DNA of 64,000 bases from Pseudomonas lurida (GCF_013522705.1 NZ_JAAMRE010000001.1:310001-374000); one strand, 5' to 3'. Positions 17,214 through 29,386 are shown, counted from the stretch's first letter. Numbers and translations: made by a program. The notes: generated by a model not told the origin, from the letters alone.

Positions 17214-19175
17214 CTAATAACCATGAGTTTCACGGGTCTTCTGATACTTGTGGTAATCGATCCACTCGACCACATCGTAAGGCAGGTACAGCTGCCGCCT
17301 GGCTCTTGAAATCGCGATATACACCTCGCACAGTCGCTGGTCGAACGCATAGGCATCCTTGAATTTCACATTGGTCAGCAGTGCCGGGGTGAGCAGCACG
17401 CTGTCAAACTCCATGCCGCCGGCCTCCTGTGCAAGCATCAGCCGGCAGTACTTGTCAGGCTGGCCGCTCAACCGGTTCAGACGGGTCACATCGGCCACAT
17501 TGAAGCCTTTCTCCAGCTCGTCCTCGACCCACAGGAACGCTTCGTCGAACTGGCCGGCCTCGCGCACCTGCTGCCAGTCGGCCAGGTCGCTGAAATAGGC
17601 GTGAGGGCCTTTGTCGGTGTGTTCGGTGCTGTAAAACTGCGGTTTGAACAGGGCAATGGCGCTGATCATGAAACGCTCCAGATCGCGCTGCGCTGCGCTG
17701 TCGAACACGCCGAACGGGCAATTGGCCTGCTGCAACTGGATTGCCCACTTCATGGTGTCCCAGTGGGACGCGGTCAACACGACGCAGCCTTCGGGCGGCA
17801 CGAAACCCTGGGGGTAATGCTCGATGCCGACATCGGCGTCCCGCGCGCCTTCGAACGGAACCTTGCTCTTCTGCGAGTGCACGCTGATCAACGGGTTGAC
17901 CAGGCGTTCGACATTGCGACCGGAACGCACCGAGTAGCTGATATCGGTGTGCCGGACTTCGCGTTTGCGCCGCACCATCACGCCTGTGGCCAGCTGGTAT
18001 TCGTCGCCCAAGGTAATCAACACCTGACGGCCGCGCTCAATGATCTGCAGCAACGAGGCCGGGATGTCCTGGCTTTCATCGATCAACACATGGGTAAAGC
18101 GCGGTGGCACCTCGCAGCCCGCCAGGCTGGCGCGCTTGATCAACCACAGGGTGGCAAACTCGGTCTGGCTGACCCACTGCGGGTTGCGCTCCAGGTACGT
18201 CCAAACGCGGCTTGCGTATTCCAGCAAGACTTGGGCATCCAGGCTGCTCAAGGCGTGCTTGAAGTGGGGCAAGTGCCGGGCCGAGAGGCTGTGATGGCTG
18301 GAGGTGCAGTAGTTCTCAAGCACCTTGAGGCACACATTCAGCGTCGCTTGGCCATCGTGGCCGCGCCACCCCAGGATATCCAGGGCTTGGGACACCGCCT
18401 GTTTGCCGGGCAATCGGGCCGGCGTTTTGTCCGCGCCGGGGCGCCCCGCCTGCAACAGGGCCTTGGCAAAGGCGGCGAAGGTCGAACCGGCCTTGCCGTC
18501 CCGCGCCAGCCCCATGCGCTCGCGAAGCGTGGCGAGTTTGGCCCCGGTGCGCGCCAGGACCAGGGTTTTTTCCGGGCGCAGGCATTCCAGCAACGCGCCC
18601 AGCAGATGGCTCTTGCCGATACCGGCGTAACCCTGCACATGCAGGTCTTCATTGAGATTCGCGCGAAAGGTGCGCACCAGCTTGTCCTGGGCCGGGCTGA
18701 GCCAACGCTCACGGTGCCGGGGGGTGATCATCTGCTGGCTGAAGGGGTCGTTGCTGCGCCGCTGTCGGACTTTGAAGGTCACATCCCACTGGCCGTCGGC
18801 CAACAGGTAATCGCGCGCCGCGACTTCTTCAGGCAGTAACAGGCGCAGGTTGAGGTTTTTGAGCGCATTGATGCCGAAGTACAACTTGCGCGGGTCAAAC
18901 AGGCGCCGCGCTTCGGACAGCAATGCCGGCGTGCCGGACGTCGGCGCGTTCACCACCCACCCCATCAACTTGACGAGCACACGCTCGGCGGCCGCGCCGT
19001 TGAGGTCCGTTTGCGCGGCCTGCGCCAGATTCTGAATGACCAGTATTGCGGCCAGCTCCGGGTCCGTCAGGCTGTCCAGGTGCGCGGCACCGTCGGCACC
19101 GAGCAAGGCGCTGCAGGTTTCGTCGGTGACCGGCAGGAAGACGGGGCTGGATAAGTCGAAGTGTTCCGGTTGCAT
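17214..19175 (-). CDS. SF1 (UvrD-like) DNA helicase-family protein
   Basis: 653 residues. After an N-terminal region of about 150 residues that I do not recognise come the helicase motifs: Walker A GYAGIGKSH (182-190), Walker B DESQD (366-370), motif III GDEYQ (390-394) and a C-terminal VYIAISRARRQLYLP (motif VI-like). The spacing between Walker A and B is large, as in UvrD-type enzymes with an inserted 1B domain. It is shorter than UvrD or Rep (about 670-720) and is not a housekeeping helicase by position. The ATG at 19175 has GAGGA nearby. It lies 59 bases behind a small gene on the same strand and may form an operon with it. Confidence 0.75.
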   Translation of the reverse strand: MQPEHFDLSSPVFLPVTDETCSALLGADGAAHLDSLTDPELAAILVIQNLAQAAQTDLNGAAAERVLVKLMGWVVNAPTSGTPALLSEARRLFDPRKLYFGINALKNLNLRLLLPEEVAARDYLLADGQWDVTFKVRQRRSNDPFSQQMITPRHRERWLSPAQDKLVRTFRANLNEDLHVQGYAGIGKSHLLGALLECLRPEKTLVLARTGAKLATLRERMGLARDGKAGSTFAAFAKALLQAGRPGADKTPARLPGKQAVSQALDILGWRGHDGQATLNVCLKVLENYCTSSHHSLSARHLPHFKHALSSLDAQVLLEYASRVWTYLERNPQWVSQTEFATLWLIKRASLAGCEVPPRFTHVLIDESQDIPASLLQIIERGRQVLITLGDEYQLATGVMVRRKREVRHTDISYSVRSGRNVERLVNPLISVHSQKSKVPFEGARDADVGIEHYPQGFVPPEGCVVLTASHWDTMKWAIQLQQANCPFGVFDSAAQRDLERFMISAIALFKPQFYSTEHTDKGPHAYFSDLADWQQVREAGQFDEAFLWVEDELEKGFNVADVTRLNRLSGQPDKYCRLMLAQEAGGMEFDSVLLTPALLTNVKFKDAYAFDQRLCEVYIAISRARRQLYLPYDVVEWIDYHKYQKTRETHGY

Positions 19176-19234
19176 ACATCCTCGCGGCCAGGGGCCGAAT
19201 GAGGTCAATCAAATGGATTCAGCGGTCAAGCTTG

Positions 19235-19663
19235 TCAGGCATCCTGACCGACGCCCACCTCGAATTGATAACCGCCCAGAGAGCCCGTCATGCCGCCGGG
19301 GTAACGCCGTGGTTCGGTGGACGCCGAAGCGCCGGCCACTTCAATCTGCCGTTGCAGTTCGTGAACGGCCATATCGAGCAAACGCTGCAGATCTTCGGCG
19401 CTGTGGGCAGACACGTTCAAGTGCAATTGATAGGTAGCGGTGACCGATGGAGGCTGATCGATGCTGGGCTCAGGGCTTGGCTCGGCGGTGCGGATAAACT
19501 GCGCAGCGCTCATGATTTGAGCGTGCTCCTCGTCCATCAGGTCCAACACTTTCGACAACGCCAGCGTTTGCTCCGGATGGGCCTGGATACGGTCCTTGAT
19601 CTCCAGGCGCCGCATCTGCCATTCCCGCAGTTTTTCTCGAGTGAGGTCGTCAACTTTTTCCAC
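19235..19663 (-). CDS. Hypothetical protein upstream of the SF1 helicase
   Basis: 142 residues, not recognised. It is highly charged: an N-terminal helical part (DDLTREKLREWQMRRLEIKDRIQ) is followed by a Pro/Ser/Glu linker and a second helical part (HSAEDLQRLLDMAVHELQRQIEVA). No signal peptide or membrane segment. Possibly cotranscribed with the helicase. Confidence 0.6.
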   Translation of the reverse strand: MEKVDDLTREKLREWQMRRLEIKDRIQAHPEQTLALSKVLDLMDEEHAQIMSAAQFIRTAEPSPEPSIDQPPSVTATYQLHLNVSAHSAEDLQRLLDMAVHELQRQIEVAGASASTEPRRYPGGMTGSLGGYQFEVGVGQDA

Positions 19664-19830
19664 TTACGCTGCCTCCGAATGCCAGGCAGTGAAGTATGCC
19701 ACCGATCAAACGACGGGCTGACGTGAGTTTTCAACCGTCGCGACAATGCCACCATCGACTGCTCGAAGGCAGATGGTTCGCATACGTTTTTTTAAGATTT
19801 GGATAGACAACAAAGGAAGAGCGTTATGGA

Positions 19831-19940
19831 GGCAACCCCACCAGCCACACCCCGGCACACAATGTTCCCGCTGTGGCTGCTCCCTTCCGGGCCTGACCAG
19901 GTTAACGGGTAATCGTTGCGGGGGGACCGATGGGGTCACC
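19831..19940 (-). ncRNA. ffs: 4.5S signal recognition particle RNA (small type)
   Basis: The minus strand holds the universally conserved SRP core CAGGCCCGGAAGGGAGCAGCC (about 19880-19900), which binds Ffh. The ends pair: GGTGACCCCATC at 19929-19940 with GGTGGGGTTGCC at 19831-19842, giving a 12-base closing helix that fixes the mature ends to within a few bases. The RNA targets nascent membrane proteins to FtsY at the inner membrane. A sigma70 promoter lies upstream. Confidence 0.96.
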
Positions 19941-19972
19941 ATAACGACGCTGGCCTCTCGGCAAGCCGCGCC

Positions 19973-20000
19973 ATTGTACCGATCTCATGGGAAGTTACAA
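19973..20000 (-). promoter_or_regulatory. Sigma70 promoter of the 4.5S RNA gene
   Basis: On the minus strand TTGTAA (19995-20000) and TACAAT (19973-19978) are 16 bases apart. Initiation about seven bases on would give a 5' leader of about 25 bases before the mature RNA, like the E. coli 4.5S precursor that RNase P trims. Confidence 0.65.
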
Positions 20001-20079
20001 CCGTTGGTGACCGATTAAAAATATGAAGAGGTTCAAGCACTTGCCTTGACCACACGCTTTGCCCTCACACACGGGTTAA

Positions 20080-21246
20080 TCACTGTGCCTGCAACACCTC
20101 GTCCGCACGCCCACCCTCCTCCTGGATCACCAGGTGGATAAAGTGCAGTTTGGCGATCACCGCCGGTGGCAGTACGAAGGGGTAGAAATCCGGCTGGCCC
20201 ATGCTGCGCGAGAGTTCGTTCAGCATGCCGGCCAGTTCGATCCAGGCGTTGACGAACGAAAGAAATGCCGGACCGCCTGGGTGTTCAGGGTCGTAGAGGG
20301 TGGCGAGGGGGAACGGCTGATAATCCAGGTCCATCTCGCGGGCGCTCATGCCGAAGCCCAGGGCGGTGTCCACGGCGTCCATCATATGCAGGTAGTGCGC
20401 CCAGGTCTCGGCCCAGTCTTCCCACGGGTGCATGGTGGCGTAGGCGCTGACGCAGGTGTGTTGCCAGTCCGGTCGCGGCCCGTGCTGATAGTGCCGCTCG
20501 AGAGCATCGGCGTAGCTGGCGCGTTCGTCGCCGAATAATTGGCGAAAAGGTTCGAGCCAGTGGCTGTCGGCGATCAGGCGATCCCAATAGTAATGACCGA
20601 CTTCATGGCGAAAGTGGCCGAGCAAGGTGCGGTAAGGCTCGTGCATCTGCACGCGGACTTGCTCGCGGTGGGCGTCATCGGCTTCTTTGATGTCCAGGGT
20701 GATCAGACCGTTGGCATGGCCGGTGGTGGGCGCGTTGCCCTGCAGGTCGATGCCGATAAAGTCGAAGGCCAGGCCGGTATCTTCGTCGACGCGCTTGGGC
20801 ACCACTTGCAAGCCCAGGCTGATCAACTGCGCCACGAGGCGGCGCTTGGCGGTTTCCACTTTGCGCCAGCGCTCGTGGTTTTCCACGATGGACAGGTCCG
20901 GAATGGTGCGATTGAGGCTGCAGGCTACGCACAGCGGCGCGGTGCTGTGCGCCGGGATCAGCCAGTTGCAGGCCGCCGGCGTGTCGAGGTTGGCGCAGCG
21001 ACGAAAAGCGCCGGCGTCGAGATTGCCGTCCTGCAGCCACGTTCCGGTCACGGGGCCGGGCTGCAGGGACGCCAGGCGACTCTGCTGCGGCTGATAACCC
21101 AGCAGCGCCGAGCAGGCCAGGCACTGACTGTTGCGAAAGAACAGCGCCTGGCCGCAACGGCATTGCCAGACCTTGCCGTTGCGCGAGGTATCGGCCATGA
21201 ACGGTGCGGCAATGCGCGAACTGAGCTGCTCGAAATAGCGGAACAT
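20080..21246 (-). CDS. Zinc-binding putative metallopeptidase with N-terminal zinc ribbon
   Basis: 388 residues. The N-terminus has a four-cysteine ribbon (CRCGQALFFRNSQCLAC), and a second CxxC follows (PLCVAC). The catalytic HExxH motif is in GHFRHEVGHYYWDRLI near residue 220. The family is widespread in proteobacteria and has no assigned substrate. It is cytoplasmic, with no signal peptide. It is a single gene between the 4.5S RNA and ligA. Confidence 0.85.
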   Translation of the reverse strand: MFRYFEQLSSRIAAPFMADTSRNGKVWQCRCGQALFFRNSQCLACSALLGYQPQQSRLASLQPGPVTGTWLQDGNLDAGAFRRCANLDTPAACNWLIPAHSTAPLCVACSLNRTIPDLSIVENHERWRKVETAKRRLVAQLISLGLQVVPKRVDEDTGLAFDFIGIDLQGNAPTTGHANGLITLDIKEADDAHREQVRVQMHEPYRTLLGHFRHEVGHYYWDRLIADSHWLEPFRQLFGDERASYADALERHYQHGPRPDWQHTCVSAYATMHPWEDWAETWAHYLHMMDAVDTALGFGMSAREMDLDYQPFPLATLYDPEHPGGPAFLSFVNAWIELAGMLNELSRSMGQPDFYPFVLPPAVIAKLHFIHLVIQEEGGRADEVLQAQ

Positions 21247-21351
21247 GGCGATCTCTCCCAGGGATGACCAAGACTAGATCATCGCGGACTCCGGATCGTT
21301 CCACTTGGCAGGCACGAGGTGCGCAGCGCAGCCCGCGCGCTGCTGACGCCG

Positions 21352-23727
<2,376 letters not shown>

Positions 23728-23803
23728 TCATAAAGCAAAAGAGCAGCCGAAGCTGCTCAAATGTTGGTGCGCTTATTCTAATGACAACGCTGGAAGCCAA
23801 TCC

Positions 23804-24664
23804 TCAGCGTTTCTGTGTCAGGGCGCGACGCTCGAACTCGACGATACGCTGACGGTAGTGTTCGATGGTCTGGGCGGTCAGCACGCTGCGCTGGTCGTCC
23901 TTGAGCTCGCCGTTGAGCTCCTGAGACAGCTTGCGCGCTGCGGCCACCATCACGTCGAACGCTTGTTTGGGATGACGCGGGCCCGGCAGGCCGAGGAAAA
24001 AGCTTACCGCCGGCGTGCTGAACAGGTCGATATCGTCCAGATCAAAAGTACCCGGTTTGACCGCGTTGGCCATGGAGAACAGCACTTCGCCATTGCCGGC
24101 CATGCTTTCGTGGCGGTGGAAAATATCCATCTCGCCGAAGCGCAGGCCGCTTTCGAGGATGTTCTGCAACAATGCCGGGCCCTTGAAGCCGCCCGCATCG
24201 CGGCAAATAACACTGATCACCAGGACTTCTTCGGCGGCCGGCTGGTCGTTGACCGATTGGCGCGGCGCGTTCCTGCCGGTGTTTTCATCCGGGAAATCGT
24301 CGTCGCGACTGCTGAAACCGGGGCCTTCGTTTACGTCAAGATTCAAGTCGCCCTGTTGTGGCTCGGCCACCGGGTTGGCACGCTTGCCGCGTTTGGACGA
24401 CGGCTCGCGGGCTTCACGCACCGGCGCACTCATCGACGGCAGGTCGTGCTCGTCCAACTGAGGCTCTTTATGGGTGTCCAGCACACGGGGCGGGCCCAGC
24501 AACTCGGCGCTGCCGTCATCGTCGGGCAAGTTGGACAGGTTGCGGTCCAGGCGGAATTTGAGCTTGCCCTTGCCACCGCGCATGCGGCGCCAGCCATCAA
24601 AAAGAATACCGGCAATGACAATAATGCCGATGACGATCAGCCACTCGCGCAGACCGATTTCCAT
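23804..24664 (-). CDS. zipA: Cell division protein ZipA
   Basis: 286 residues, bitopic inner-membrane protein that tethers FtsZ to the membrane at the division site. One N-terminal transmembrane helix ([20 protein letters not shown]) is followed by a basic then acidic/proline linker and the C-terminal FtsZ-binding domain (about 150-280; [38 protein letters not shown]). The ATG at 24664 gives the standard start MEIGLREWL. The smc-zipA-ligA order is conserved in Pseudomonas. Confidence 0.96.
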   Translation of the reverse strand: MEIGLREWLIVIGIIVIAGILFDGWRRMRGGKGKLKFRLDRNLSNLPDDDGSAELLGPPRVLDTHKEPQLDEHDLPSMSAPVREAREPSSKRGKRANPVAEPQQGDLNLDVNEGPGFSSRDDDFPDENTGRNAPRQSVNDQPAAEEVLVISVICRDAGGFKGPALLQNILESGLRFGEMDIFHRHESMAGNGEVLFSMANAVKPGTFDLDDIDLFSTPAVSFFLGLPGPRHPKQAFDVMVAAARKLSQELNGELKDDQRSVLTAQTIEHYRQRIVEFERRALTQKR

Positions 24665-24956
24665 GTAATCCCGTGCCTCTAATAAAAAATGCTGAAAAAT
24701 AAGGGGTTTAGCACCGTGCAAACCGCTTTAAAACGTGGCGCCAACTCTATGTTCTGACTGACGTTTTGCCCACGCACACGAAAAATTGACATTAAACTAG
24801 CACGACCAAAGATAACTTTACACAGTTGGCGCGAAATGTGTCGAATTGCCAGCTTTCAGGCGTAGCAGGCAATCTCCTACAGCAGTCGCCAACTGTGACC
24901 CACAGGCCCTGAGCGACAAGCTTCAAGCTGACTCACTTGCCGCTTGAAGCTTGCCG
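24665..24956. other. Gap between zipA and smc, with hairpin
   Basis: 292 bases without a gene. Near the smc end lies a perfect 12-base inverted repeat, CAAGCTTCAAGC (24917-24928) and GCTTGAAGCTTG (24942-24953), the same motif that is expanded into a tandem array at 37764. An AT-rich segment (about 24760-24830: GACATTAAACTAG, AAAGATAACTTTACA) may hold the zipA promoter. No open frame looks coding. Confidence 0.6.
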
Positions 24957-27900
24957 TCAGGCGTCCACCATCGCCATCGCCTCTTCCACGTCCACCGCCA
25001 CCAGGCGCGAACAACCCGGCTCGTGCATCGTCACCCCCATCAATTGATCAGCCATTTCCATGGCGATCTTGTTGTGGGTGATATAGATGAACTGCACGGT
25101 CTGGGACATCTCCTTGACCAGCCGCGCATAGCGCCCCACGTTCGCATCATCCAGCGGTGCATCCACTTCATCGAGCATGCAGAACGGCGCCGGGTTCAGC
25201 TTGAAGATGGCAAACACCAACGCCAACGCAGTCAGGGCTTTTTCGCCGCCGGAGAGCAAATGGATGGTGCTGTTCTTCTTCCCTGGCGGACGCGCCATGA
25301 TCGTCACCCCTGTATCGAGTAGATCTTCGCCCGTCAGTTCCAAGTAGGCGCTGCCGCCACCGAAAACTTTTGGGAATAAGGCCTGTAAACCGCCATTAAT
25401 CTGATCAAAGGTATCTTTGAAACGGTTGCGGGTTTCCTTGTCGATCTTGCGGATCACGTTTTCCAGGGTATCCAGTGCCTCCACCAGGTCGGCGTCCTGG
25501 GCATCCAGATAACGCTTGCGCTCGGACTGCTGCTGATATTCATCGATAGCGGCGAGGTTGATCGCGCCCAGGCGTTGAATCCGCGCGGCAATGCGTTCGA
25601 GTTCTTCTTCGGCGTCTTTCTCGTTGGCCTGGGCGGTCAAGGTATTGAGCACGCCGTGCAGGTCGTAGCCGTCTTCCAGCAATTGGTCCTGCAGGGTTTT
25701 GCGACGCACGGTGAGGGCCTGCCATTCCATGCGCTGTTGTTCGAGCTGGCCGCGGATCAACTGGGACTGCTGCTCGGCCTGGGTCCGGCGTTTTTCTGCG
25801 TCGCGCAATTCGCGGTCGGCATCTTCCAGGGCGATCTGCGCGGTCTTGAGCTCTTCGTCGACGGTCATGCGCTTGTCGAGCAACTCTTCGAGCTTGAGAC
25901 GCAACTCTTCCAGCGGCGCTTCGCCCTCCTCCAGGTTGAGGCTCAGTTGCTCGCGCTTTTCGGTCAGGCGTTCGGACTGCATCTCCAGGCGCTCAAGAGC
26001 CTGGGCCGTGGACGCGTGCTGGGCCTTGAGCGAGCCCAGGCGCACGGCCAACTGATGGGCGTGGTCCTTGTGCTGGCGCGCTTCCTGGCGCACACGGTCG
26101 AGGCGCTCGCGCAGGCTGTCACGCTGGGCCAGCAGCAGTTCGCGCTGTTCGGTGTCCTGGGCCATGCTGTCGAGCGCCTCCTGCAAGTGCAGGCGCGCTT
26201 CGCCGATCTGTTCGTGCTCCAGGGCGCGTTGTTCGCCCATCTCGGCGACCTCTTCGTCGAGCCGGGTGCGGCGCAGGGTCAGTTGCTCGACCTTGGCCTT
26301 GCTCGCCGACAGTTGCGCCTTGAGTTCGCCTTGCTGGCGCGCTTCATCCTGCAACAGGCGACGCAGGTGTTCGCGGCCGGTCTCTTGCTGGCGCTGGGTG
26401 GCGCGCAGGGTTTGCAGTTCGGTTTCGAGACGTTCGAGGGTGGCTTCGCGTTCTTCGCGCTCGGCGCTCAGGCTGACGATTTCCTGGCCACGGGCCAGAA
26501 CGCCGCTTTCCGCTTCGCTGGCGCGGCGCACACGCAGGAAGTGGCGGCCAACCCAGTAACCGTCACGGCTGATCAGGCTTTCGCCTGCCGCCAGCCCACC
26601 GCGCTGGGCCAGGGCCTGCTCCAGGGAGTCGACCGGCTTGACCTGGCCCAGCCACGGCGACAGATCAATCGCGGCCTCGACCTTATCCAGCAGGCTGCCC
26701 GGCACCCGTGCGCCATCGGCGGCGGGGCTGAGCAAACGCAGATCGCCCTGGGCAAACCCGGCGAGGTCGAAGCCGCCGAAATCGTCCACCAGCACGGCTT
26801 GCAGGTCGGCCCCCAACACGGTTTCAACGGCCAGCTCCCAACCGGCGTCGACTTTCAAACCTTCGGCCAGACGCGGGCGCTCAGCCAGGTGCTGGTCGCG
26901 CAGCCATTCGGCGGTGCCGGTGCCGGGGTCCAGCGCGGCTTGCTGCAGGGCCTCAAGGGATGCCAGACGTCCGTTAAGCCGCTGTAAATCGCCCTGAGCC
27001 TGCTGCTGCGCCTGGGTCGCCTGTTGCAATTGCTGGCGCAGTTGCTCCAGGCGCTCGACTTGCTGTTCTTCGCTGGCTTCCAGCTCCTCCAGCGTCATTT
27101 CGCTTTCGGCCAGTTGCTCGCTGAGGTCCATGATCGCCGCGTCTTCCGGGTCGGCGGCAAGCAGCACGCGCTCTTCCTGCAAGCGGCGCTGGCGCTCGGC
27201 CAGGCGTTCCATGCTGGTTTCCAGTTGCTGGATGCGCGACTGCTGCACCTCGGCCTGGCGGCGCGGTTCGGCCGATTGCAGGTTGAAGGCGTCCCACTGT
27301 TCCTGCCAGCCGTGCATGGTGGCTTCGGCTTCCTCCAGGGCAGCGGCGGCTTCTTCAGCGGCGGCGCTGGTGATCTCTTGCTCGGGGATGAGCATGTCCA
27401 GCTCTTCGCCGAGGGTCAGCAACAAGGTGCGGTCGTGGCCCAGGTGGGATTCGGTCTCCAGGCGCGCGCGCTCGGCTTCCTTCAGATCGTCCTGCAATTG
27501 GCGCAGACGCTGCTGGCCGTGCTGGATGCTCTGCTCCACGCGAGCAATATCGCCGCCCACGGAATAGAAGCGGCCCTGCACCAGATTGAAGCGCTCGGAC
27601 AGATCGTGGTGCCCGTCGCGCAGGCGTTCGATGCTGGCGTCGGCGTTGCGCTGCTCGGCCACCAGCGCTTCGAAGCTGATTTCCTGGGTGCCGATGATGG
27701 CTTCGCGCTGGCCCACCTGATCGTTCAAGGCCTGCCAGCGCAGGGCCGACAGTTGCGCCTTGAGCTGGCGCTCTTCGCCCTTGTACTCCTGATACTTTTC
27801 GGCGGCCTGGGCCTGGCGGTGCAGGCGCTCCAACTGGCGCTCGAGCTCTTCGCGCAGGTCGGTCAGGCGGGCGAGGTTTTCGTGGGTGCGGCGGATGCGG

Positions 27901-28445
27901 TTTTCGGTCTCGCGACGGCGTTCCTTGTACTTGGAGATGCCGGCCGCTTCTTCGATGAAGTTGCGCAGGTCCTCGGGCTTGGCTTCGATCAGCTTGGAGA
28001 TCATGCCCTGTTCGATGATCGAGTAGCTGCGCGGGCCGAGGCCAGTGCCGAGGAAGATATCGGTAATGTCGCGACGTCGGCACTTGGTGCCATTGAGGAA
28101 GTAGCTGTTCTGGCTGTCGCGCGTGACTTTGCGGCGGATGGAGATTTCCGCGTAGGCCGCGTATTCGCCGATCAGGGTGCCGTCGGAGTTGTCGAACACC
28201 AGCTCGATGCTGGCCTGGCTCACCGGCTTGCGGCTGGTGGAGCCGTTGAAGATGACGTCGGTCATCGACTCGCCGCGCAGGTTCTTGGCCGAGCTCTCGC
28301 CCATCACCCAGCGGACGGCGTCGATGATGTTCGACTTGCCGCAGCCATTGGGCCCCACCACCGCCGCCATGTTACTGGGGAAGTTCACCGTGGTCGGGTC
28401 GACGAAGGATTTGAACCCCGCCAGTTTGATGCACTTGAGCCGCAC
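24957..28445 (-). CDS. smc: Chromosome segregation protein SMC
   Basis: 1162 residues. N-terminal ATPase half (MRLKCIKLAGFKSFVDPT; Walker A GPNGCGKSN), a first long coiled coil (about 170-500), the hinge (about 510-630), a second coiled coil, and the C-terminal half with signature LSGGEKALTALAL and Walker B FCMLDEVDAPLDD. It compacts and organises chromosomes. The start is a GTG at 28445, two bases past the stop of the preceding GntR gene; no usable ATG gives the conserved N-terminus. The two are probably translationally coupled. Confidence 0.96.
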   Translation of the reverse strand: MRLKCIKLAGFKSFVDPTTVNFPSNMAAVVGPNGCGKSNIIDAVRWVMGESSAKNLRGESMTDVIFNGSTSRKPVSQASIELVFDNSDGTLIGEYAAYAEISIRRKVTRDSQNSYFLNGTKCRRRDITDIFLGTGLGPRSYSIIEQGMISKLIEAKPEDLRNFIEEAAGISKYKERRRETENRIRRTHENLARLTDLREELERQLERLHRQAQAAEKYQEYKGEERQLKAQLSALRWQALNDQVGQREAIIGTQEISFEALVAEQRNADASIERLRDGHHDLSERFNLVQGRFYSVGGDIARVEQSIQHGQQRLRQLQDDLKEAERARLETESHLGHDRTLLLTLGEELDMLIPEQEITSAAAEEAAAALEEAEATMHGWQEQWDAFNLQSAEPRRQAEVQQSRIQQLETSMERLAERQRRLQEERVLLAADPEDAAIMDLSEQLAESEMTLEELEASEEQQVERLEQLRQQLQQATQAQQQAQGDLQRLNGRLASLEALQQAALDPGTGTAEWLRDQHLAERPRLAEGLKVDAGWELAVETVLGADLQAVLVDDFGGFDLAGFAQGDLRLLSPAADGARVPGSLLDKVEAAIDLSPWLGQVKPVDSLEQALAQRGGLAAGESLISRDGYWVGRHFLRVRRASEAESGVLARGQEIVSLSAEREEREATLERLETELQTLRATQRQQETGREHLRRLLQDEARQQGELKAQLSASKAKVEQLTLRRTRLDEEVAEMGEQRALEHEQIGEARLHLQEALDSMAQDTEQRELLLAQRDSLRERLDRVRQEARQHKDHAHQLAVRLGSLKAQHASTAQALERLEMQSERLTEKREQLSLNLEEGEAPLEELRLKLEELLDKRMTVDEELKTAQIALEDADRELRDAEKRRTQAEQQSQLIRGQLEQQRMEWQALTVRRKTLQDQLLEDGYDLHGVLNTLTAQANEKDAEEELERIAARIQRLGAINLAAIDEYQQQSERKRYLDAQDADLVEALDTLENVIRKIDKETRNRFKDTFDQINGGLQALFPKVFGGGSAYLELTGEDLLDTGVTIMARPPGKKNSTIHLLSGGEKALTALALVFAIFKLNPAPFCMLDEVDAPLDDANVGRYARLVKEMSQTVQFIYITHNKIAMEMADQLMGVTMHEPGCSRLVAVDVEEAMAMVDA

Positions 28446-28447
28446 GT

Positions 28448-29107
28448 TCAGGCGTCCGTTAACGCAGCGATGACCAACGAGCAACTGCGCTGGCCGTAGG
28501 CCGACAGCACTTGGCGAATCTGCGGCAGGTCACGGGCCAGCACGGCGGCGAGCAGTTGCTCGAACAACGCCAGGTACTCGCTCATCTCGGCCTTGCGCTG
28601 GTCCAGCGCCAGGTAATAGGCGCGGTTCATCGCCGGTTGCAGGTTTTCGACGGTTTCCTGCAGGTACGGGTTGTTAGCGAAGGGGTACGCGGCGCGCATC
28701 ACATTGAAGCTTTCTTCGACGAAGGCGCGGATATCCTGACGCTCGAAGTTGCTCACCAAACGCTGCTGGATCTGCACGAACGGCGCCATGTCGGCCTGGG
28801 TCTGCCAGCCCTGCGCCACTGCATTGCCGAGCAGGATGTACAACTCGCCCATCAACGTGCACAGGCTCTGCACCTTGTGTGCGGTGAGCTCGGTGACGTG
28901 AGCGCCACGGCGCGGCAGGATCGCGATCAGGTGCCGGCGTTCAAGGATCAGCAGGGCTTCGCGCACGGAGCCGCGGCTGACATTGAGTGCCAGCGTGACC
29001 TTCTGTTCCTGGATACGCTCCCCAGGCTTGAGATCGCCGCGAATGATACGTTCGGCGAGGTGGTGAGCGATCTGCTCGGCGAGACTGTCCGGCGCCTTGA
29101 ACGTCAT
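28448..29107 (-). CDS. GntR-family regulator (FCD/FadR-type C-terminal domain)
   Basis: 219 residues. The winged helix (SLAEQIAHHLAERIIRGDLKPGERIQEQKVTLALNVSRGSVREALLILERRHLIAILPRRGAHV) is followed by an all-helical FCD domain. GAAGGAAA precedes the ATG. It is directly upstream of smc and divergent from the purine cluster that starts at 29387, so it may regulate xdh, itself, or both; the sequence does not decide. The same neighbour order occurs in P. aeruginosa. Confidence 0.9.
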   Translation of the reverse strand: MTFKAPDSLAEQIAHHLAERIIRGDLKPGERIQEQKVTLALNVSRGSVREALLILERRHLIAILPRRGAHVTELTAHKVQSLCTLMGELYILLGNAVAQGWQTQADMAPFVQIQQRLVSNFERQDIRAFVEESFNVMRAAYPFANNPYLQETVENLQPAMNRAYYLALDQRKAEMSEYLALFEQLLAAVLARDLPQIRQVLSAYGQRSCSLVIAALTDA

Positions 29108-29290
29108 GGGTTTCCTTCAAAATCGTCTATCGATACAAGCGCGGCAGTGTAGCGCATTGGCCCGCTGATGGCGCTACGCCCACTGTCGCGAATTGGCATG
29201 AAATAAGCAGCTCTCCCCATCTACAAGCCGCCAAAAACGCCGGTTCCAGAAGACTGAACCATAATTGAATGGGTTGTGACCGCATTTTCT

Positions 29291-29335
29291 TGACCCTTAG
29301 GTCAGAAAACAATTGACCGAAAAGTCAGACATGAC
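29291..29335. promoter_or_regulatory. Cluster of TGAC/GTCA dyads upstream of xdhA
   Basis: TGACCCTTAGGTCA (29291-29304) is a near-perfect dyad. It is followed by TGAC-N6-GTCA (29314-29327) and GTCAGACATGAC (29324-29335), so five half-sites lie in 45 bases, ending about 50 bases before xdhA. This arrangement is typical of a repressor or activator binding region. The protein is not identified; the adjacent GntR regulator is one candidate. Confidence 0.5.
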
Positions 29336-29386
29336 TAGATTCGGCCCACAGCGGTTAACAACAATAATGAGTCTGCGAGGCCTTCC

